Shown: positions 36,615 through 46,842, numbered from the stretch's first letter. The stretch is 64,000 nt of DNA from Mycobacterium sp. PS03-16 (GCF_004570325.1 NZ_SPQO01000004.1:62001-126000); one strand, 5' to 3'. The notes: generated by a model from the letters alone, not told the origin. A program made the numbers and translations.

Positions 36615-38147
36615 TCAACCGCGCTCGTGGAACGCCCTGACCGTGTCGACGGTATCGGCCTCGGCCGCGGACTTGTCGTCGCGGTAGCGCAGCACCCGCG
36701 CGAACCGCAGCGCCATCCCGCCCGGGTAGCGGGTCGAGGTCTGCACCCCGTCGAACGCGATCTCCACCACCTGCTCGGGCCGCACCCGGACCACGTACTG
36801 ATCGGTGGGTCCTTCGGCCAGGCCGAGGAAGCGCTCGGTCTGCCACTGCAGCATCGCGTCGGTCATGCCCTTGAACGTCTTGCCCAGCATGACGAAACCG
36901 CCGCCCGCCGGGTCGCGGGCGCCGAGGTGGATGTTGGACAGCATGCCGCTGCGCCGGCCGCTGCCCCATTCGACCGCCAGCACCACCAGGTCGAGGGTGT
37001 GCACCGGTTTGACCTTCAGCCAGCCGGCGCCGCGGCGGCCGGCCTCGTACGGCGCGCCGGGCGCCTTGGCCATCACCCCTTCATGGCCGGCGGCCAGCGT
37101 GGCGTCGAGGAACCGCTGCGCGGCCTCGGCGTCGTCGGTGATCAGCCGGTCGACCCGGTGCGCGGCCGGCACCAGCTCGTCGAGCACCCGCACCCGGTCG
37201 ACGGTGGGGAGGTCGAGGAGGTCGTCGCCGTCGACATGCAGCAGATCGAACACGAACACCGACAGCGGATGTTCGGCGCGGGCCGCGGCGCGGCCGAACC
37301 GCGACGCGGTGACCTGGAACCGGTGCGGACGGCCGTCGGGGCGCAGCGCGATCGCCTCGGCGTCGGCGATCAGGTCGGTGACCGGCAACGCCAGGGCCGC
37401 CTCGACCACTTCGGGCAGCCGTGCGGTGACGTCGTCGAGCGAGCGGGTGTACACCGACACCTCACCGCCGCGGCGGTGAATCTGCACGCGGGCGCCGTCG
37501 AGCTTGGCCTCGAACACCGCGCTGCCGCCCAACCGCTGCAGCGCATCGGCCACCCCGGTCGCGGTCTGGGCGAGCATCGGACCGACCGGCCGGCCCGCCT
37601 GCAGCGTGAACTCGGCCAGTGCGGCATCGCCGCCGGTCAGCGCGGCGGCGGCGACCGCGGGCAGGTCACCGGCGAGCATGGCGGCGCGGCGCACCCCGGC
37701 GGCCGGGAGCCCGGTGGCCTTGGCGACGGCGTCGGCCATCACCCCGATCAGCGCACCCTGGCGCAACTCCCCGGTCAGCAGCCGGCGCAGGAACGTCTGC
37801 TCGGCCGGGGTGGCGGTGGCGAACAGGTCGGCCAGCAGCGCGGCCCGCCGGGCCTGCGAGCCCTTGCCCGCGACGGCGCCGATCTCGGTGAACCGCGCGT
37901 CGACGTCGGCCACGGTGAGCGAGGCGTCCTCCGCGGGCGGCGGAAGCGAACGCAGTGCAGCCCAGCCGACCCCGATCTGGCGCTGCGGCAGTTCGCCGGA
38001 CAACCACGACACGACCACCGCGGCGATTCGGCCGCCCTCATCCGCACCCGCCCGCCTCAGCAGACCGGCGATCAGCGCGGTCTTGGCGAGCCGGGCGGAG
38101 GTGGCGCCGACCTCGGCCGACACCGACGCCACGTCGACAAGCAGCAC
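36615..38147 (-). CDS. ligB: ATP-dependent DNA ligase LigB
   Basis: Ligase of 510 residues. The N-terminal DNA-binding domain (1-200) is followed by the nucleotidyl-transfer domain with motif [14 protein letters not shown] (Lys215 forms the AMP adduct), motif IIIa [10 protein letters not shown], motif [21 protein letters not shown] and motif V WLKVKPVH, then an OB domain. All key residues are present. Length and order match Rv3062 of M. tuberculosis, a nonessential ATP ligase that seals nicks beside the NAD ligase LigA. It lies downstream of a small YqeY-like gene with 28 bp between. Confidence 0.92.
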   Translation of the reverse strand: MLLVDVASVSAEVGATSARLAKTALIAGLLRRAGADEGGRIAAVVVSWLSGELPQRQIGVGWAALRSLPPPAEDASLTVADVDARFTEIGAVAGKGSQARRAALLADLFATATPAEQTFLRRLLTGELRQGALIGVMADAVAKATGLPAAGVRRAAMLAGDLPAVAAAALTGGDAALAEFTLQAGRPVGPMLAQTATGVADALQRLGGSAVFEAKLDGARVQIHRRGGEVSVYTRSLDDVTARLPEVVEAALALPVTDLIADAEAIALRPDGRPHRFQVTASRFGRAAARAEHPLSVFVFDLLHVDGDDLLDLPTVDRVRVLDELVPAAHRVDRLITDDAEAAQRFLDATLAAGHEGVMAKAPGAPYEAGRRGAGWLKVKPVHTLDLVVLAVEWGSGRRSGMLSNIHLGARDPAGGGFVMLGKTFKGMTDAMLQWQTERFLGLAEGPTDQYVVRVRPEQVVEIAFDGVQTSTRYPGGMALRFARVLRYRDDKSAAEADTVDTVRAFHERG

Positions 38148-38175
38148 TCCCCGAGCATGGCACGGGGGTGTGACA

Positions 38176-38541
38176 TCACCCGAGCAGGCCGGTCAGCACC
38201 GCCGCTTCGGCGCGCAGGGCGTCGGCACGGTCGGGGAAGCCGCCGGCCTCGGCCTGGGCGGCCGCGGTGTGGCGCTCCTCGACCTCGGCCCGCAGGAGCG
38301 CGCGGATCTCCTCCTCGCCGAGCACCCGGCGGGCGGCCTCGGTGGCGCCCAGGCCGGCGACGCTGCCCGCGACGGGACCGTCCGTCGGAATGTGCACGGC
38401 GGCGACATCGGGCGTCTCGGCGTTGTCGACCGCGGCCAGGGCGCACCGCAGTGCCGAGACGCGCACGGCGTCCCGCCGCTTACGGGCGGTGAGCAGTTCG
38501 GCGCGCAGCGCATCGCGCCACCGGTCGGCTGCAGTGATCAT
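38176..38541 (-). CDS. GatB/YqeY-like small protein
   Basis: Protein of 121 residues, nearly all helical and charged. The pattern [35 protein letters not shown] matches the YqeY start (key part [13 protein letters not shown]), where a tRNA-amidotransferase GatB-tail-like fold begins; the second half ([26 protein letters not shown]) fits too. The function of YqeY is poorly known. It is in the same direction as ligB and could share its transcript. Confidence 0.62.
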   Translation of the reverse strand: MITAADRWRDALRAELLTARKRRDAVRVSALRCALAAVDNAETPDVAAVHIPTDGPVAGSVAGLGATEAARRVLGEEEIRALLRAEVEERHTAAAQAEAGGFPDRADALRAEAAVLTGLLG

Positions 38542-38595
38542 GGTGGGTCACCGTAGCGGGGGCACCGAGTCGGCGGCCACCGGCTTTTCCTCGGC

Positions 38596-40143
38596 TCAGG
38601 TGACGGTGAAGGTGACGCTGTGCCAGCCGGTCGCGCCGTCGGGCACCGGGTTCGCCCGGTCGGCGGTCTGCACGGCGCCGGTGTTGTCCGTGGCGCGCAC
38701 GGTGATCGTGTGCGGGCCGGTCTCGGTGGCCTCCCAGTCGAGGCTCCACAGCCGCCAGGTGTCGTCGGCGTAGCCGGCGCCCAGCCGCGCGGGTTGCCAG
38801 TCACCCTGTCCGCCGGGCGAATCGACGCGAATCTCGACGGCGCGTACGCCGCGGTCCTGGGCCCACGCGACGCCGCCGAACGTGACCGGGCCGGCCGCGA
38901 CGTCGGCGCCACCGCGCGGCACGTCGATGCGGGACTGCGTTTTGATCGGACCGCGTTCGCCCCAGCCGAGTTTCGTCCAGTACGCCTGGGCCCGGTCGAA
39001 CCGGGTGAGCTCCAGATCCACCACCCATTTCGTCGCGGAGACGTACCCGTAGAGGCCGGGCACCACCAACCGGGCCGGGTAGCCGTGCTCGGTGGGCAGC
39101 GGTTCGCCGTTCATCCCGACCGCGAGCAGCGCGTCGCGCGCATCGGTGAGCGCCTCGACCGGGGTGCCCGCGGTGAAGCCGTCGTGCGACGTGGACAGCA
39201 CCATGTCGGCCTCCGGGCGAATGCCGACCTCGGCCAGCAGGTCTCGCACCCGGTAGCCGACCCAGGTCGCGTTCGAGATCAGGTCACCGCCCACCGGGTT
39301 CGACACGCAGGTCAGCGTCACCACCTTCTCGACGGTCTCGAACCGGTCCAGATCGGCGAAGCTCAGGGTGAGCTCGCGGTCCACCAGACCGTGGATCCGC
39401 AGCCGCCACTGCTCACGGCCGAGCTGCGGCACGCTGAGCGCGGTGTCGATCCGGTAGAAGTCGGCGTTGGGGGTGATGAACGACGGCAGCGCCACCCCCG
39501 GCGGCTGCACGGCCGGCGGAACCGCCGGGGCGGGAACGTCGACGCGCGGCAGCGCGTACGCGGCGCGGTCACCGGCGACCGAGGCGGCGCGCCGCGACAG
39601 CGCGGCTCCGGCCGCCCCCGCGGCGGCGCCCAGCGCAACGAAGCCGAGGGTGATCAGCGACAGCCGGCGGCCGCGGTCCACGCCGCTGCCGGGCGCCGGG
39701 TCCGGTGCGTTCTCGAACCGCCCGCAGACCAGCAACCGCAGCACCGCCACCCCGCACACCGTGCCGATCACCGTCGGCACGATGTCCGCGACCTCTGCCC
39801 CGGCACGCGACAGCACGGCCGCGCATCCGAGGACGCCGCCCGCGACGATCAGCGTGCTGCCCACCGGAACCCGCCGCGACTCCAGGGCGCCGCCGACCGC
39901 GGCGATCACCGCGATCACGATCAGCACCAGGATCGACAGCACCAGCTTGTCGGCCATCCCGAACGTGTCGATGGCCCATTCCTTGACCGCGCCGGGGGTG
40001 ACGTCGATGACCGCGGACCCGACCGCGGTCCTGGCGTCGGCGCGCGGGCCGAACGGCACCGCGACGAGTTCGGTGACGCCCAGTGCCACCGCGGCGGCGG
40101 CGATCCCGCACCAGGCGCGGGTCGAGCGCTCGGGTGCGGCCAT
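38596..40143 (-). CDS. Membrane-anchored molybdopterin-dependent oxidoreductase (sulfite-oxidase family)
   Basis: Protein of 515 residues. Five hydrophobic helices fill residues 10-185, then a Pro-rich linker and a sulfite-oxidase-fold domain facing outside. The molybdenum ligand Cys is in VTLTCVSNPVGGDLISNA (key part TCVSNP), and the cofactor stretch GYPARLVVPGLYGY follows. A C-terminal Ig-like dimer domain is present (EIRVDSPGGQG to the end). Substrate unknown; YedY-type relatives repair oxidised proteins or reduce S/N-oxides. ATG at 40143 is 7 nt after a TACCTT box, so probably leaderless. Confidence 0.87.
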   Translation of the reverse strand: MAAPERSTRAWCGIAAAAVALGVTELVAVPFGPRADARTAVGSAVIDVTPGAVKEWAIDTFGMADKLVLSILVLIVIAVIAAVGGALESRRVPVGSTLIVAGGVLGCAAVLSRAGAEVADIVPTVIGTVCGVAVLRLLVCGRFENAPDPAPGSGVDRGRRLSLITLGFVALGAAAGAAGAALSRRAASVAGDRAAYALPRVDVPAPAVPPAVQPPGVALPSFITPNADFYRIDTALSVPQLGREQWRLRIHGLVDRELTLSFADLDRFETVEKVVTLTCVSNPVGGDLISNATWVGYRVRDLLAEVGIRPEADMVLSTSHDGFTAGTPVEALTDARDALLAVGMNGEPLPTEHGYPARLVVPGLYGYVSATKWVVDLELTRFDRAQAYWTKLGWGERGPIKTQSRIDVPRGGADVAAGPVTFGGVAWAQDRGVRAVEIRVDSPGGQGDWQPARLGAGYADDTWRLWSLDWEATETGPHTITVRATDNTGAVQTADRANPVPDGATGWHSVTFTVT

Positions 40144-40242
40144 GACGGCCAAGGTAGCGCCTGGGACACCCGAAAGCCTTACAGGACCGTGACGTCGGCT
40201 AGGTTCCTTTACAGTCCGACCGCAATGTGGAAAGGGAGCTAG

Positions 40243-41001
40243 ATGGAGATCGAGGGCAAGAAGGCCGTCATCGTGGGTGGGGCGTCCGGCTTCGGGCGCG
40301 CGACCGCCGAGGCGCTGGCCAAGCGCGGCGCCGCCGTCGCGGTGCTGGACCGACCGCAGTCCAAGGGCAGAGAGGTCGCCGAACAGATCGGCGGCACCTT
40401 CCACGAGGTCGACGTCATGGACTTCGCCGGCACGGAAGACGTGCTCAACGCGGCCGTCGAGGCGCTCGGCGGCCTGCACATCGCGGTGACCACGGCCGGC
40501 GGCGGCTCGGCGATGCGCACCATGACCAAGAACGGCCCCCACGATCTCGACGTCTTCCGCCAGGTGCAGGACCTCAACACGGTCGGCACCTTCAACATCA
40601 GCCGGCTGGCCGCGGCGCACATGAGCCGCAACGAGCCCGAAGACGATGAGCGGGGCGTCATCATCAACACCTCGTCGATCGCCGCGTTCGAGGGGCAGAT
40701 CGGCCAGGTCGCCTACACCGCGTCGAAGGCCGCGATCGCCGGGATGTGCCTGACCATGGCGCGCGACCTGGGCAGCCTGGGCATCCGGGTGCTGGCCATC
40801 GCGCCGAGCCTGTTCGCCACCGGGCTCACCGAGGGCATCCCGGACGAATTCGCCGCCCAGCTCACCAAGGACGCCGCATTCCCCAAGCGGCTGGGCCGCC
40901 CCGACGAGTACGCCAAGCTGGCGCTCGCGATCGTCGACAACGCGATGCTCAACGGCCAGTGCATCCGCCTCGACGCCGGTCAGCGCTTCGCCCCCAAGTA
41001 G
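40243..41001 (+). CDS. SDR, 3-hydroxyacyl-CoA dehydrogenase type 2-like
   Basis: NAD-dependent SDR of 252 residues. VGGASGFGRATAEAL (cofactor), TTAGGGS in place of NNAG, and active site YTASKAAIAGM. The overall pattern is that of type-2 3-hydroxyacyl-CoA/17-beta-hydroxysteroid dehydrogenases. A promoter with TACAGT (40210-40215) and a good gggagct ribosome site precede it. It stands alone between the molybdenum enzyme and the HxlR gene, and likely acts on acyl-CoA or steroids. Confidence 0.85.
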   Translation: MEIEGKKAVIVGGASGFGRATAEALAKRGAAVAVLDRPQSKGREVAEQIGGTFHEVDVMDFAGTEDVLNAAVEALGGLHIAVTTAGGGSAMRTMTKNGPHDLDVFRQVQDLNTVGTFNISRLAAAHMSRNEPEDDERGVIINTSSIAAFEGQIGQVAYTASKAAIAGMCLTMARDLGSLGIRVLAIAPSLFATGLTEGIPDEFAAQLTKDAAFPKRLGRPDEYAKLALAIVDNAMLNGQCIRLDAGQRFAPK

Positions 41002-41040
41002 TCGCGTGACTTCGGCGCGGTAGCCGAGGCCCAGCGTCGG

Positions 41041-41739
41041 TCACCGCGCCGAAGGGGCCTCGGCCAGTGGCGCCCGCGGCACCGCCGCCAGCGCTCCCCG
41101 GCCGATCCACCCGGGCACCGCGCGGCGCACCGCGGCCGGACCCGACACGGTCACCCGGCCATCGAGAAGCGCCTGCTCCCAGGTGAAGTCGCCGCGCCAC
41201 AGCTCGGTCAGCGTGCGCAGCCCCGCCTCGACGGTGGCCGTCACGTCGTGACCCGGGTCGACGTCGCAGACGTCGGCCTGCCCGTCGGTGACCACCAGCC
41301 ACCACCGAGACGTCCGCAAGTCGACACCCGACAGCCGGAACGCCACCGTCGTCCGCCCGGGCGGCCACGCCTCGAGGGGGACCGACCGGCGGATGTCCCA
41401 CATCAACAGGTGCGGATCCAGATCGGCGTCACCGAGTTCGGCGATCCAGCGCACGCCCCAGGTGCCCAGCGCGTCGACCACCGGGGCCAGCTCCTGGCCG
41501 CGCGGGGTCAGCACATAGGTTGTGCGACCGCCGATCTCGACCCGGTCGACGATCCCGGCCCGGGCCAGGGTCTTGAGCCGTTTGGACAGCAGCGCCGGGG
41601 ACATCTTCGGGACCCCGCGCCGCAGTTCGTTGAAATGTGAACCACCGAGCAGGAGTTCGCGGACCACGAGCAGGGTCCACCGCTCGTCGAGCACCTCCAT
41701 GGCCTTGGCCACCGGACAGAACTGACCGTAACCCGACAT
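41041..41739 (-). CDS. HxlR-family regulator fused to an SCP2-like domain
   Basis: Regulator of 232 residues. The HxlR winged helix (about 1-100) begins GQFCPVAKAMEVLDERWTLL with the usual N-terminal Cys and contains PALLSKRLKTLARAGIVDR. Residues 115-215 resemble an SCP2 sterol-carrier-like fold (VAFRLSGVDLRTSRWWLVV, VSGPAAVRRAV). The second domain could sense a lipid, making a lipid-responsive regulator. It is divergent from a methyltransferase gene, and a perfect dyad lies between the two. Confidence 0.78.
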   Translation of the reverse strand: MSGYGQFCPVAKAMEVLDERWTLLVVRELLLGGSHFNELRRGVPKMSPALLSKRLKTLARAGIVDRVEIGGRTTYVLTPRGQELAPVVDALGTWGVRWIAELGDADLDPHLLMWDIRRSVPLEAWPPGRTTVAFRLSGVDLRTSRWWLVVTDGQADVCDVDPGHDVTATVEAGLRTLTELWRGDFTWEQALLDGRVTVSGPAAVRRAVPGWIGRGALAAVPRAPLAEAPSAR

Positions 41740-41789
41740 CGGCCCACCTCCTCAGCGCCCGCCGTCTCATCGTCCCCCAACCGGGCCGA

Positions 41790-41810
41790 CCAGTACAGAT
41801 CGAGTACTGG
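41790..41810. promoter_or_regulatory. Candidate HxlR operator
   Basis: Perfect inverted repeat CCAGTAC, 7-bp spacer, GTACTGG, between the HxlR gene (starts 41739) and the methyltransferase gene (starts 41864). GTAC-N-GTAC dyads are typical for HxlR proteins. Confidence 0.65.
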
Positions 41811-41863
41811 ATTCGGGTGCGGCACGGCGCGACGATGACTGCACCGACCGAGGGAGGCACGTC

Positions 41864-42685
41864 ATGACCGAAGACACCATCACCGTCGAACAGCAGGTGG
41901 CGGTCAAACACCGGGCCATGTGGGCGTCCGGCGATTATCCGAAACTGGCGGCCGACCTGGTCGCCCCGTTGGGGCCCGTCCTGGTGGAGGCGGCCGGCAT
42001 CGGACCCGGCGACCGGGTCCTCGACGTCGCGGCGGGGACCGGCAACGCCGCGATCCCGGCCGCCCGGGCCGGCGCCTCGGTGGTCGCCAGCGACCTCACC
42101 CCCGAGTTGCTCGAGGCAGGACGGGCGCTCGCCGCGCAGGCCGGCCTCGACCTCGACTGGCAGGTGGGGGATGCACACGCTCTTCCGTTCGGCGACAACG
42201 ACTTCGATGTCGTCATGTCGTGCATCGGGGTGATGTTCGCGCCGTTCCACGACCGCTCGGCCGCGGAACTGGTGCGGGTGTGCCGGCCCGGCGGGCGCAT
42301 CGCGCTGATCAATTGGACGCCCGAAGGCCACATCGGCAGGCTGTTCGCCACGATGAAGCCCTACATGCCGCCGCCCCCGCCGGGTGCGCAGCCGCCGCCG
42401 CTGTGGGGGAGCGAAAGCCATGTCCGCGAGCTGTTCGGTGACCGCGTCACCGACATCACCGCCGAACGGCGCATGCTGGCGGTGACCCACTTCGCCGACG
42501 GCGCAGAGTTCCGCGACTACTTCAAGGCGGTCTACGGCCCCACCATCGCCGCGTATCGCAACATCGGGGACGACGCTGAGCGGGCCGCGAACCTCGATCG
42601 CGAGATCGCTGCGCTCGGTGACGAGCTGATGGGCGATGCGGGCATGGAATGGGAGTATCTGCTGCTGACGGGCCGCAAAGCCTGA
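41864..42685 (+). CDS. Class I SAM-dependent methyltransferase
   Basis: Methyltransferase of 273 residues. SAM site LDVAAGTGNAAIPAA (about 48-62), acidic loop ASDLTPELLEAG, then VGDAHALPFGDNDFDVV and CRPGGRIALINW. This is the UbiE/Methyltransf_11 type with small-molecule substrates. A Pro-rich insert PPPPPGAQPPP near residue 170 is unusual. The ATG is preceded by gagggaggc. It is probably controlled by the divergent HxlR-SCP2 protein, pointing to a lipid or hydrophobic substrate; not proven. Confidence 0.83.
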   Translation: MTEDTITVEQQVAVKHRAMWASGDYPKLAADLVAPLGPVLVEAAGIGPGDRVLDVAAGTGNAAIPAARAGASVVASDLTPELLEAGRALAAQAGLDLDWQVGDAHALPFGDNDFDVVMSCIGVMFAPFHDRSAAELVRVCRPGGRIALINWTPEGHIGRLFATMKPYMPPPPPGAQPPPLWGSESHVRELFGDRVTDITAERRMLAVTHFADGAEFRDYFKAVYGPTIAAYRNIGDDAERAANLDREIAALGDELMGDAGMEWEYLLLTGRKA

Positions 42686-42697
42686 CACCATGTCGGC

Positions 42698-43762
<1,065 letters not shown>

Positions 43763-43763
43763 G

Positions 43764-44516
43764 TCAGCGGTAGGCGTCGATGCCGAGCTGGACCGCCAGG
43801 GCCAGCCCGGCCGCGCCGATCAACCGCCGCAGCGGTGTCGCAGGCAGGCGGCGGACCAGCACCGGCCCCAACCGCGAGCCCAGCAGGCAGCCCAGGCCCA
43901 GCGGCAGCACGGCCAGCCAGTTGACCGGGGCGAACACTGCGAAGATCAGTGCGGCGACGGCGTTCGCCACCCCGGAGACCACGTTCTTGCCCGCGTTGGC
44001 GTGGGCCAGCGTGTCGCTGCCCTTGGCCAGCATCAGCGCGAGCAGCACCACGCCGGCCGCAGCGCCGAAGTACCCGCCGTAGACGCAGATCAGCAGAATC
44101 GCGGCCAGTTCTCCCGGGCCGGCGTGCGGACGGGCCTCCGGGTGCGCCGGGGCGGAGCGGCGGGGCAGCAGGATGAACAGCGCCGAACCGCCGAGCAGGA
44201 ACGGCACCGCCTTCTCGAAGCCCTCGGCCGGCGTGGACAGCAGCAGGACCGCCCCCGCGGCGCCACCGAGCGCCGCCGCCGGCGCGATCCGCCGGATCCA
44301 CGCGCCCTGCCCGCGCAATTCGGGCCGCGACCCGAGCACCGCGCCGACGCCGTTGAACACCAGCGCCACGGTGTTCGTCACGTTGGCCGCGACCGGCGGC
44401 AGGCCGACGGCCAGCAGCGCGGGATAGGTCGCCACCGACGCCAACCCGGCGATGCTGCCGGTCAGTCCGCCCAGGATCCCGGCGGCGAGCAGCAGGCCGA
44501 TGTCGTGCCAACCCAT
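43764..44516 (-). CDS. TauE/SafE-family permease
   Basis: Membrane protein of 250 residues with about eight helices. The two repeat motifs are GILGGLTGSIAGLASVATYPAL (key part GSIAGLASVATYP) and VYGGYFGAAAGVVLLALML. The family exports or imports sulfite, sulfoacetate or related sulfur/organic acids. It converges with the kinase gene, 1 bp apart, and is divergent from the leader peptide/LeuA-domain unit. Substrate unknown. Confidence 0.82.
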   Translation of the reverse strand: MGWHDIGLLLAAGILGGLTGSIAGLASVATYPALLAVGLPPVAANVTNTVALVFNGVGAVLGSRPELRGQGAWIRRIAPAAALGGAAGAVLLLSTPAEGFEKAVPFLLGGSALFILLPRRSAPAHPEARPHAGPGELAAILLICVYGGYFGAAAGVVLLALMLAKGSDTLAHANAGKNVVSGVANAVAALIFAVFAPVNWLAVLPLGLGCLLGSRLGPVLVRRLPATPLRRLIGAAGLALAVQLGIDAYR

Positions 44517-44568
44517 TGCGAGGACAGTAGTCGGCCCGCGGGGCGCCGAAATCCACCGCGGAATGTGA

Positions 44569-44598
44569 TTGCACTCGCATGTGCAGCACGGCTAGGCT
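44569..44598 (+). promoter_or_regulatory. Promoter of the leader peptide/LeuA-domain unit
   Basis: -35 TTGCAC (44569-44574), 18-bp spacer, -10 TAGGCT (44593-44598). Seven bases later is a GTG (44606) at the expected transcription start, so the mRNA probably begins with the start codon of a short leader peptide. Both boxes are near consensus for the housekeeping sigma factor. Confidence 0.7.
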
Positions 44599-44605
44599 CA
44601 CCCAC

Positions 44606-44647
44606 GTGCCAAGGCGACTCGTAGTAGCAACCCGCAGCGGGGTCTGA
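44606..44647 (+). CDS. Putative 13-aa leaderless leader peptide with Leu-Val-Val run
   Basis: GTG-started frame reading (M)PRRLVVATRSGV and ending in TGA at 44645-44647. The Leu-Val-Val codons (44618-44626) sit at the foot of a long hairpin, and a closing Val lies just before the stop, in the loop. This is the layout of amino-acid attenuators, where ribosome stalling at scarce Leu/Val changes the RNA fold. The frame has no ribosome site and would be read from a leaderless mRNA. The downstream product is a leucine-sensing-type domain, which supports branched-chain control. Inferred; too short for statistics. Confidence 0.6.
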   Translation: MPRRLVVATRSGV

Positions 44648-44691
44648 TCTCGACCGACCCCTCGCTGTGGGTCGTTGCTACACCGTCGGTC
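44624..44691 (+). promoter_or_regulatory. Attenuator-like RNA with two exclusive hairpins
   Basis: Hairpin A: GTAGCAAC (44624-44631) pairs GTTGCTAC (44674-44681); CAGC (44635) pairs GCTG (44664); GGGTC (44640-44644) pairs GACCC (44656-44660); 11-nt loop. Hairpin B: GACCGAC (44652-44658) pairs GTCGGTC (44685-44691) and uses bases of A, so they exclude each other. The leader peptide lies across the left arm of A. A ribosome held at Leu/Val codons would open A and favour B. Terminator or ribosome-site effects are not settled from sequence. Confidence 0.6.
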
Positions 44692-44719
44692 ACCCTCCTG
44701 AGAACGAGAAGACCGGCAC

Positions 44720-45253
44720 ATGATCACCGCATCGGCATCACCCGCGTGGGCGTCCACCGAGATCGAGACCGCGCCGCAGCACGGATCTGCGCATTCGACG
44801 ATCGCGTCCGTCCTGCCGGCCCCGCTGCCCCGCGGTCTGCGCACGGAGGCCGACGACATGACCTGGGGTGCGTTCCTCGCCGAGTACGCCACCGCGACCG
44901 GTCCGCTGCGGCTGGGCCAGTGGTCCTGCACCGACGCCGAACGGCCGGCCGGCCGCCTGGGGCCACAGGCCCGCAATTACCAGGCCACGCTGGCGGTGGG
45001 GGACCGGATCAGCACGTCGACCGCCGCGGCGAGCGGCCCCATCGCGGCCCTGACCGCCATGCTCCACGACCAGGGCATCGCGGTGGAGTTGGTCGCATTC
45101 CACCAGGTCTCGGCCGGTGCGCACACCGCGACGTTCCTGCGCGGGTCCGACGGCGCCCACGCCGAATGGGCGATGGGCTGGGCGAAGGATTCCACGCAGT
45201 CCGCGCTGCGCGCCGTCATCACATGCGCCAACCGGCTGCTCGCCGCGGCCTGA
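44720..45253 (+). CDS. Orphan LeuA regulatory (allosteric) domain protein
   Basis: Protein of 177 residues matching only the C-terminal leucine-binding dimer domain of 2-isopropylmalate synthase (LeuA), without the catalytic TIM barrel. Residues from about 90 onward (RNYQATLAVGDRISTSTAAASGPIAALTAMLHDQGI; key part STAAASGPIAALTAML) follow the beta-alpha repeats, and QSALRAVITCANRL matches the last helix. Such proteins are often misnamed homocitrate synthase. It may bind a branched-chain amino or keto acid and form mixed complexes with LeuA or another enzyme. The attenuator upstream fits that idea. Exact role undescribed to my knowledge. Confidence 0.75.
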   Translation: MITASASPAWASTEIETAPQHGSAHSTIASVLPAPLPRGLRTEADDMTWGAFLAEYATATGPLRLGQWSCTDAERPAGRLGPQARNYQATLAVGDRISTSTAAASGPIAALTAMLHDQGIAVELVAFHQVSAGAHTATFLRGSDGAHAEWAMGWAKDSTQSALRAVITCANRLLAAA

Positions 45254-45297
45254 GTCGGTGCGGCGCAGCGCCCCTTCGCCGAACCCGGCGGTCCGCG

Positions 45298-46779
45298 TCA
45301 GTGCAGCGGCCGCAGCACGATGCGCATACCGTCCTTGGGCACCGGCATGCCGCCGTAATCCCACTCGGTGGTGTAACCCGCGTGCGGCAGTTCCAGCCGG
45401 TACTTGCGCAGCAGCCGGTGCAGGATCGTCTTGACCTCGAGCTGACCGAACGTCATCCCGATGCACTTGTGCGCGCCGCCGCCGAACGGGCTGAACGCAT
45501 ACCGGTGCTTCTTGTGCTCGTTGCGCGGCTCGGTGAAGCGCAGCGGGTCGAACTTCATCGGCTCCGGGTAGAGCTCCTCGAGCCGGTGGTTCATGCCGGG
45601 GTAGGCGATCACGTTGGTGCCCTTGGGCAGGTAGTAGCCGAGCAGCTCGGTATCGCGCACGGTCTGGCGCATCGCCCACTGCACGGGGGTGACCAGGCGG
45701 ATCGACTCGTTCATCACCAGATCGAGCGACTCCAGCTTCTCCAGCGACTCGATGTCCACCGGTCCGTCACCGAGGCGGTCGGATTCGTCGCGGCAGCGTT
45801 CCTGCCACTCCGGATGCTTGGCCAGCTGGTAGATCATCGTGGTCGCGGTCGATGTCGAGGTGTCGTGCGCGGCCATCATCAGGAAGATCATGTGGTTGAC
45901 GATGTCTTCGTCGGAGAACCTGTTGCCGTCCTCGTCCTCGGTGTGACACAGCACCGTGAGCAGGTCGGAACCGTCCTTGCCGCGACGCTCCCTGACCCGC
46001 TCCTCGAAGTAGTTCTCGAGCAGCTTGCGGGCCTGCATGCCGCGCCACCAGGTGAACGGCGGCACGGGCGTGCGGATGATCGCGTTGCCGGCGCGGGTGG
46101 TGGTGGTGAACGCGTTATTGACCTTGGTCACCAGCTCCTTGTCGGAGCCGGGTTCGTGGCCCATGAACACCATCGAGGCGATGTCGAGGGTCAGCTCCTT
46201 CATCGCCGGGTACATGAGGAACCGCGAATCGTTGACCGCCCAGTCGTTCGCGATGACCTGCGAGACCACCTTGTCGACCTGTTCGGTGTAGCCGACCAGG
46301 CGGGTGCGCACGAACGCCTCCTGCATGATCCGGCGGTGGAACATGTGCTCCTCGAAGTCGAGCAGCATCAGACCGCGGTGGAAGAACGGGCCGATCACCG
46401 GAACCCAGCCCTGCTGGGAGAAGTCCTTGTTGCGATTGGAGTACACGGCCTGCGCCGCGTCGGGGCCCAGCGCGGCCACCGCCGCCAGGGCGGGGGAGTC
46501 GGCGTAGTAGAGCGGGCCGAACTTGCGGTAGACGTGCAGCAGGTAGTCCGGTCCGCCGCGGAACATCTCGATCATGTGGCCGATGACGGGCAGGCCGGAG
46601 TCGCCCATCACCGCCTTGAGGTCGGTGCCCGGGGGCGGGGTCGCCATCGGCTTCTGCGGGAAGTCGGTGTTGCGCAGCTTGCGCTCGATCAGACCCATGC
46701 CGGGGAAGTTGTTGAACGACGGTGTGAGGCGCCGCTTGGCCTGGTCGAGTAGATAGTCCGGGGTGCTGATGGTCGCCAT
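45298..46779 (-). CDS. cyp136: Cytochrome P450, CYP136 family
   Basis: P450 monooxygenase of 493 residues. I-helix MMAAHDTSTSTATT (oxygen activation, Thr present), ExxR in MNESIRL, and heme loop FSPFGGGAHKCIGM with the Cys ligand. The sequence has a sterol/CYP51-like look. Length and neighbours (TetR, SDR, dinB2) match Rv3059 (CYP136A1). ATG at 46779 was chosen because MATISTPDYLL starts the family N-terminus. It is divergent from a TetR gene with a perfect operator between. Natural substrate unknown. Confidence 0.9.
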   Translation of the reverse strand: MATISTPDYLLDQAKRRLTPSFNNFPGMGLIERKLRNTDFPQKPMATPPPGTDLKAVMGDSGLPVIGHMIEMFRGGPDYLLHVYRKFGPLYYADSPALAAVAALGPDAAQAVYSNRNKDFSQQGWVPVIGPFFHRGLMLLDFEEHMFHRRIMQEAFVRTRLVGYTEQVDKVVSQVIANDWAVNDSRFLMYPAMKELTLDIASMVFMGHEPGSDKELVTKVNNAFTTTTRAGNAIIRTPVPPFTWWRGMQARKLLENYFEERVRERRGKDGSDLLTVLCHTEDEDGNRFSDEDIVNHMIFLMMAAHDTSTSTATTMIYQLAKHPEWQERCRDESDRLGDGPVDIESLEKLESLDLVMNESIRLVTPVQWAMRQTVRDTELLGYYLPKGTNVIAYPGMNHRLEELYPEPMKFDPLRFTEPRNEHKKHRYAFSPFGGGAHKCIGMTFGQLEVKTILHRLLRKYRLELPHAGYTTEWDYGGMPVPKDGMRIVLRPLH

Positions 46780-46842
46780 CTGAACGCTCCTGATCATCAC
46801 AACGCTGTGGTGGACATCACCTCCGTTCATCCTGACCGGCGT

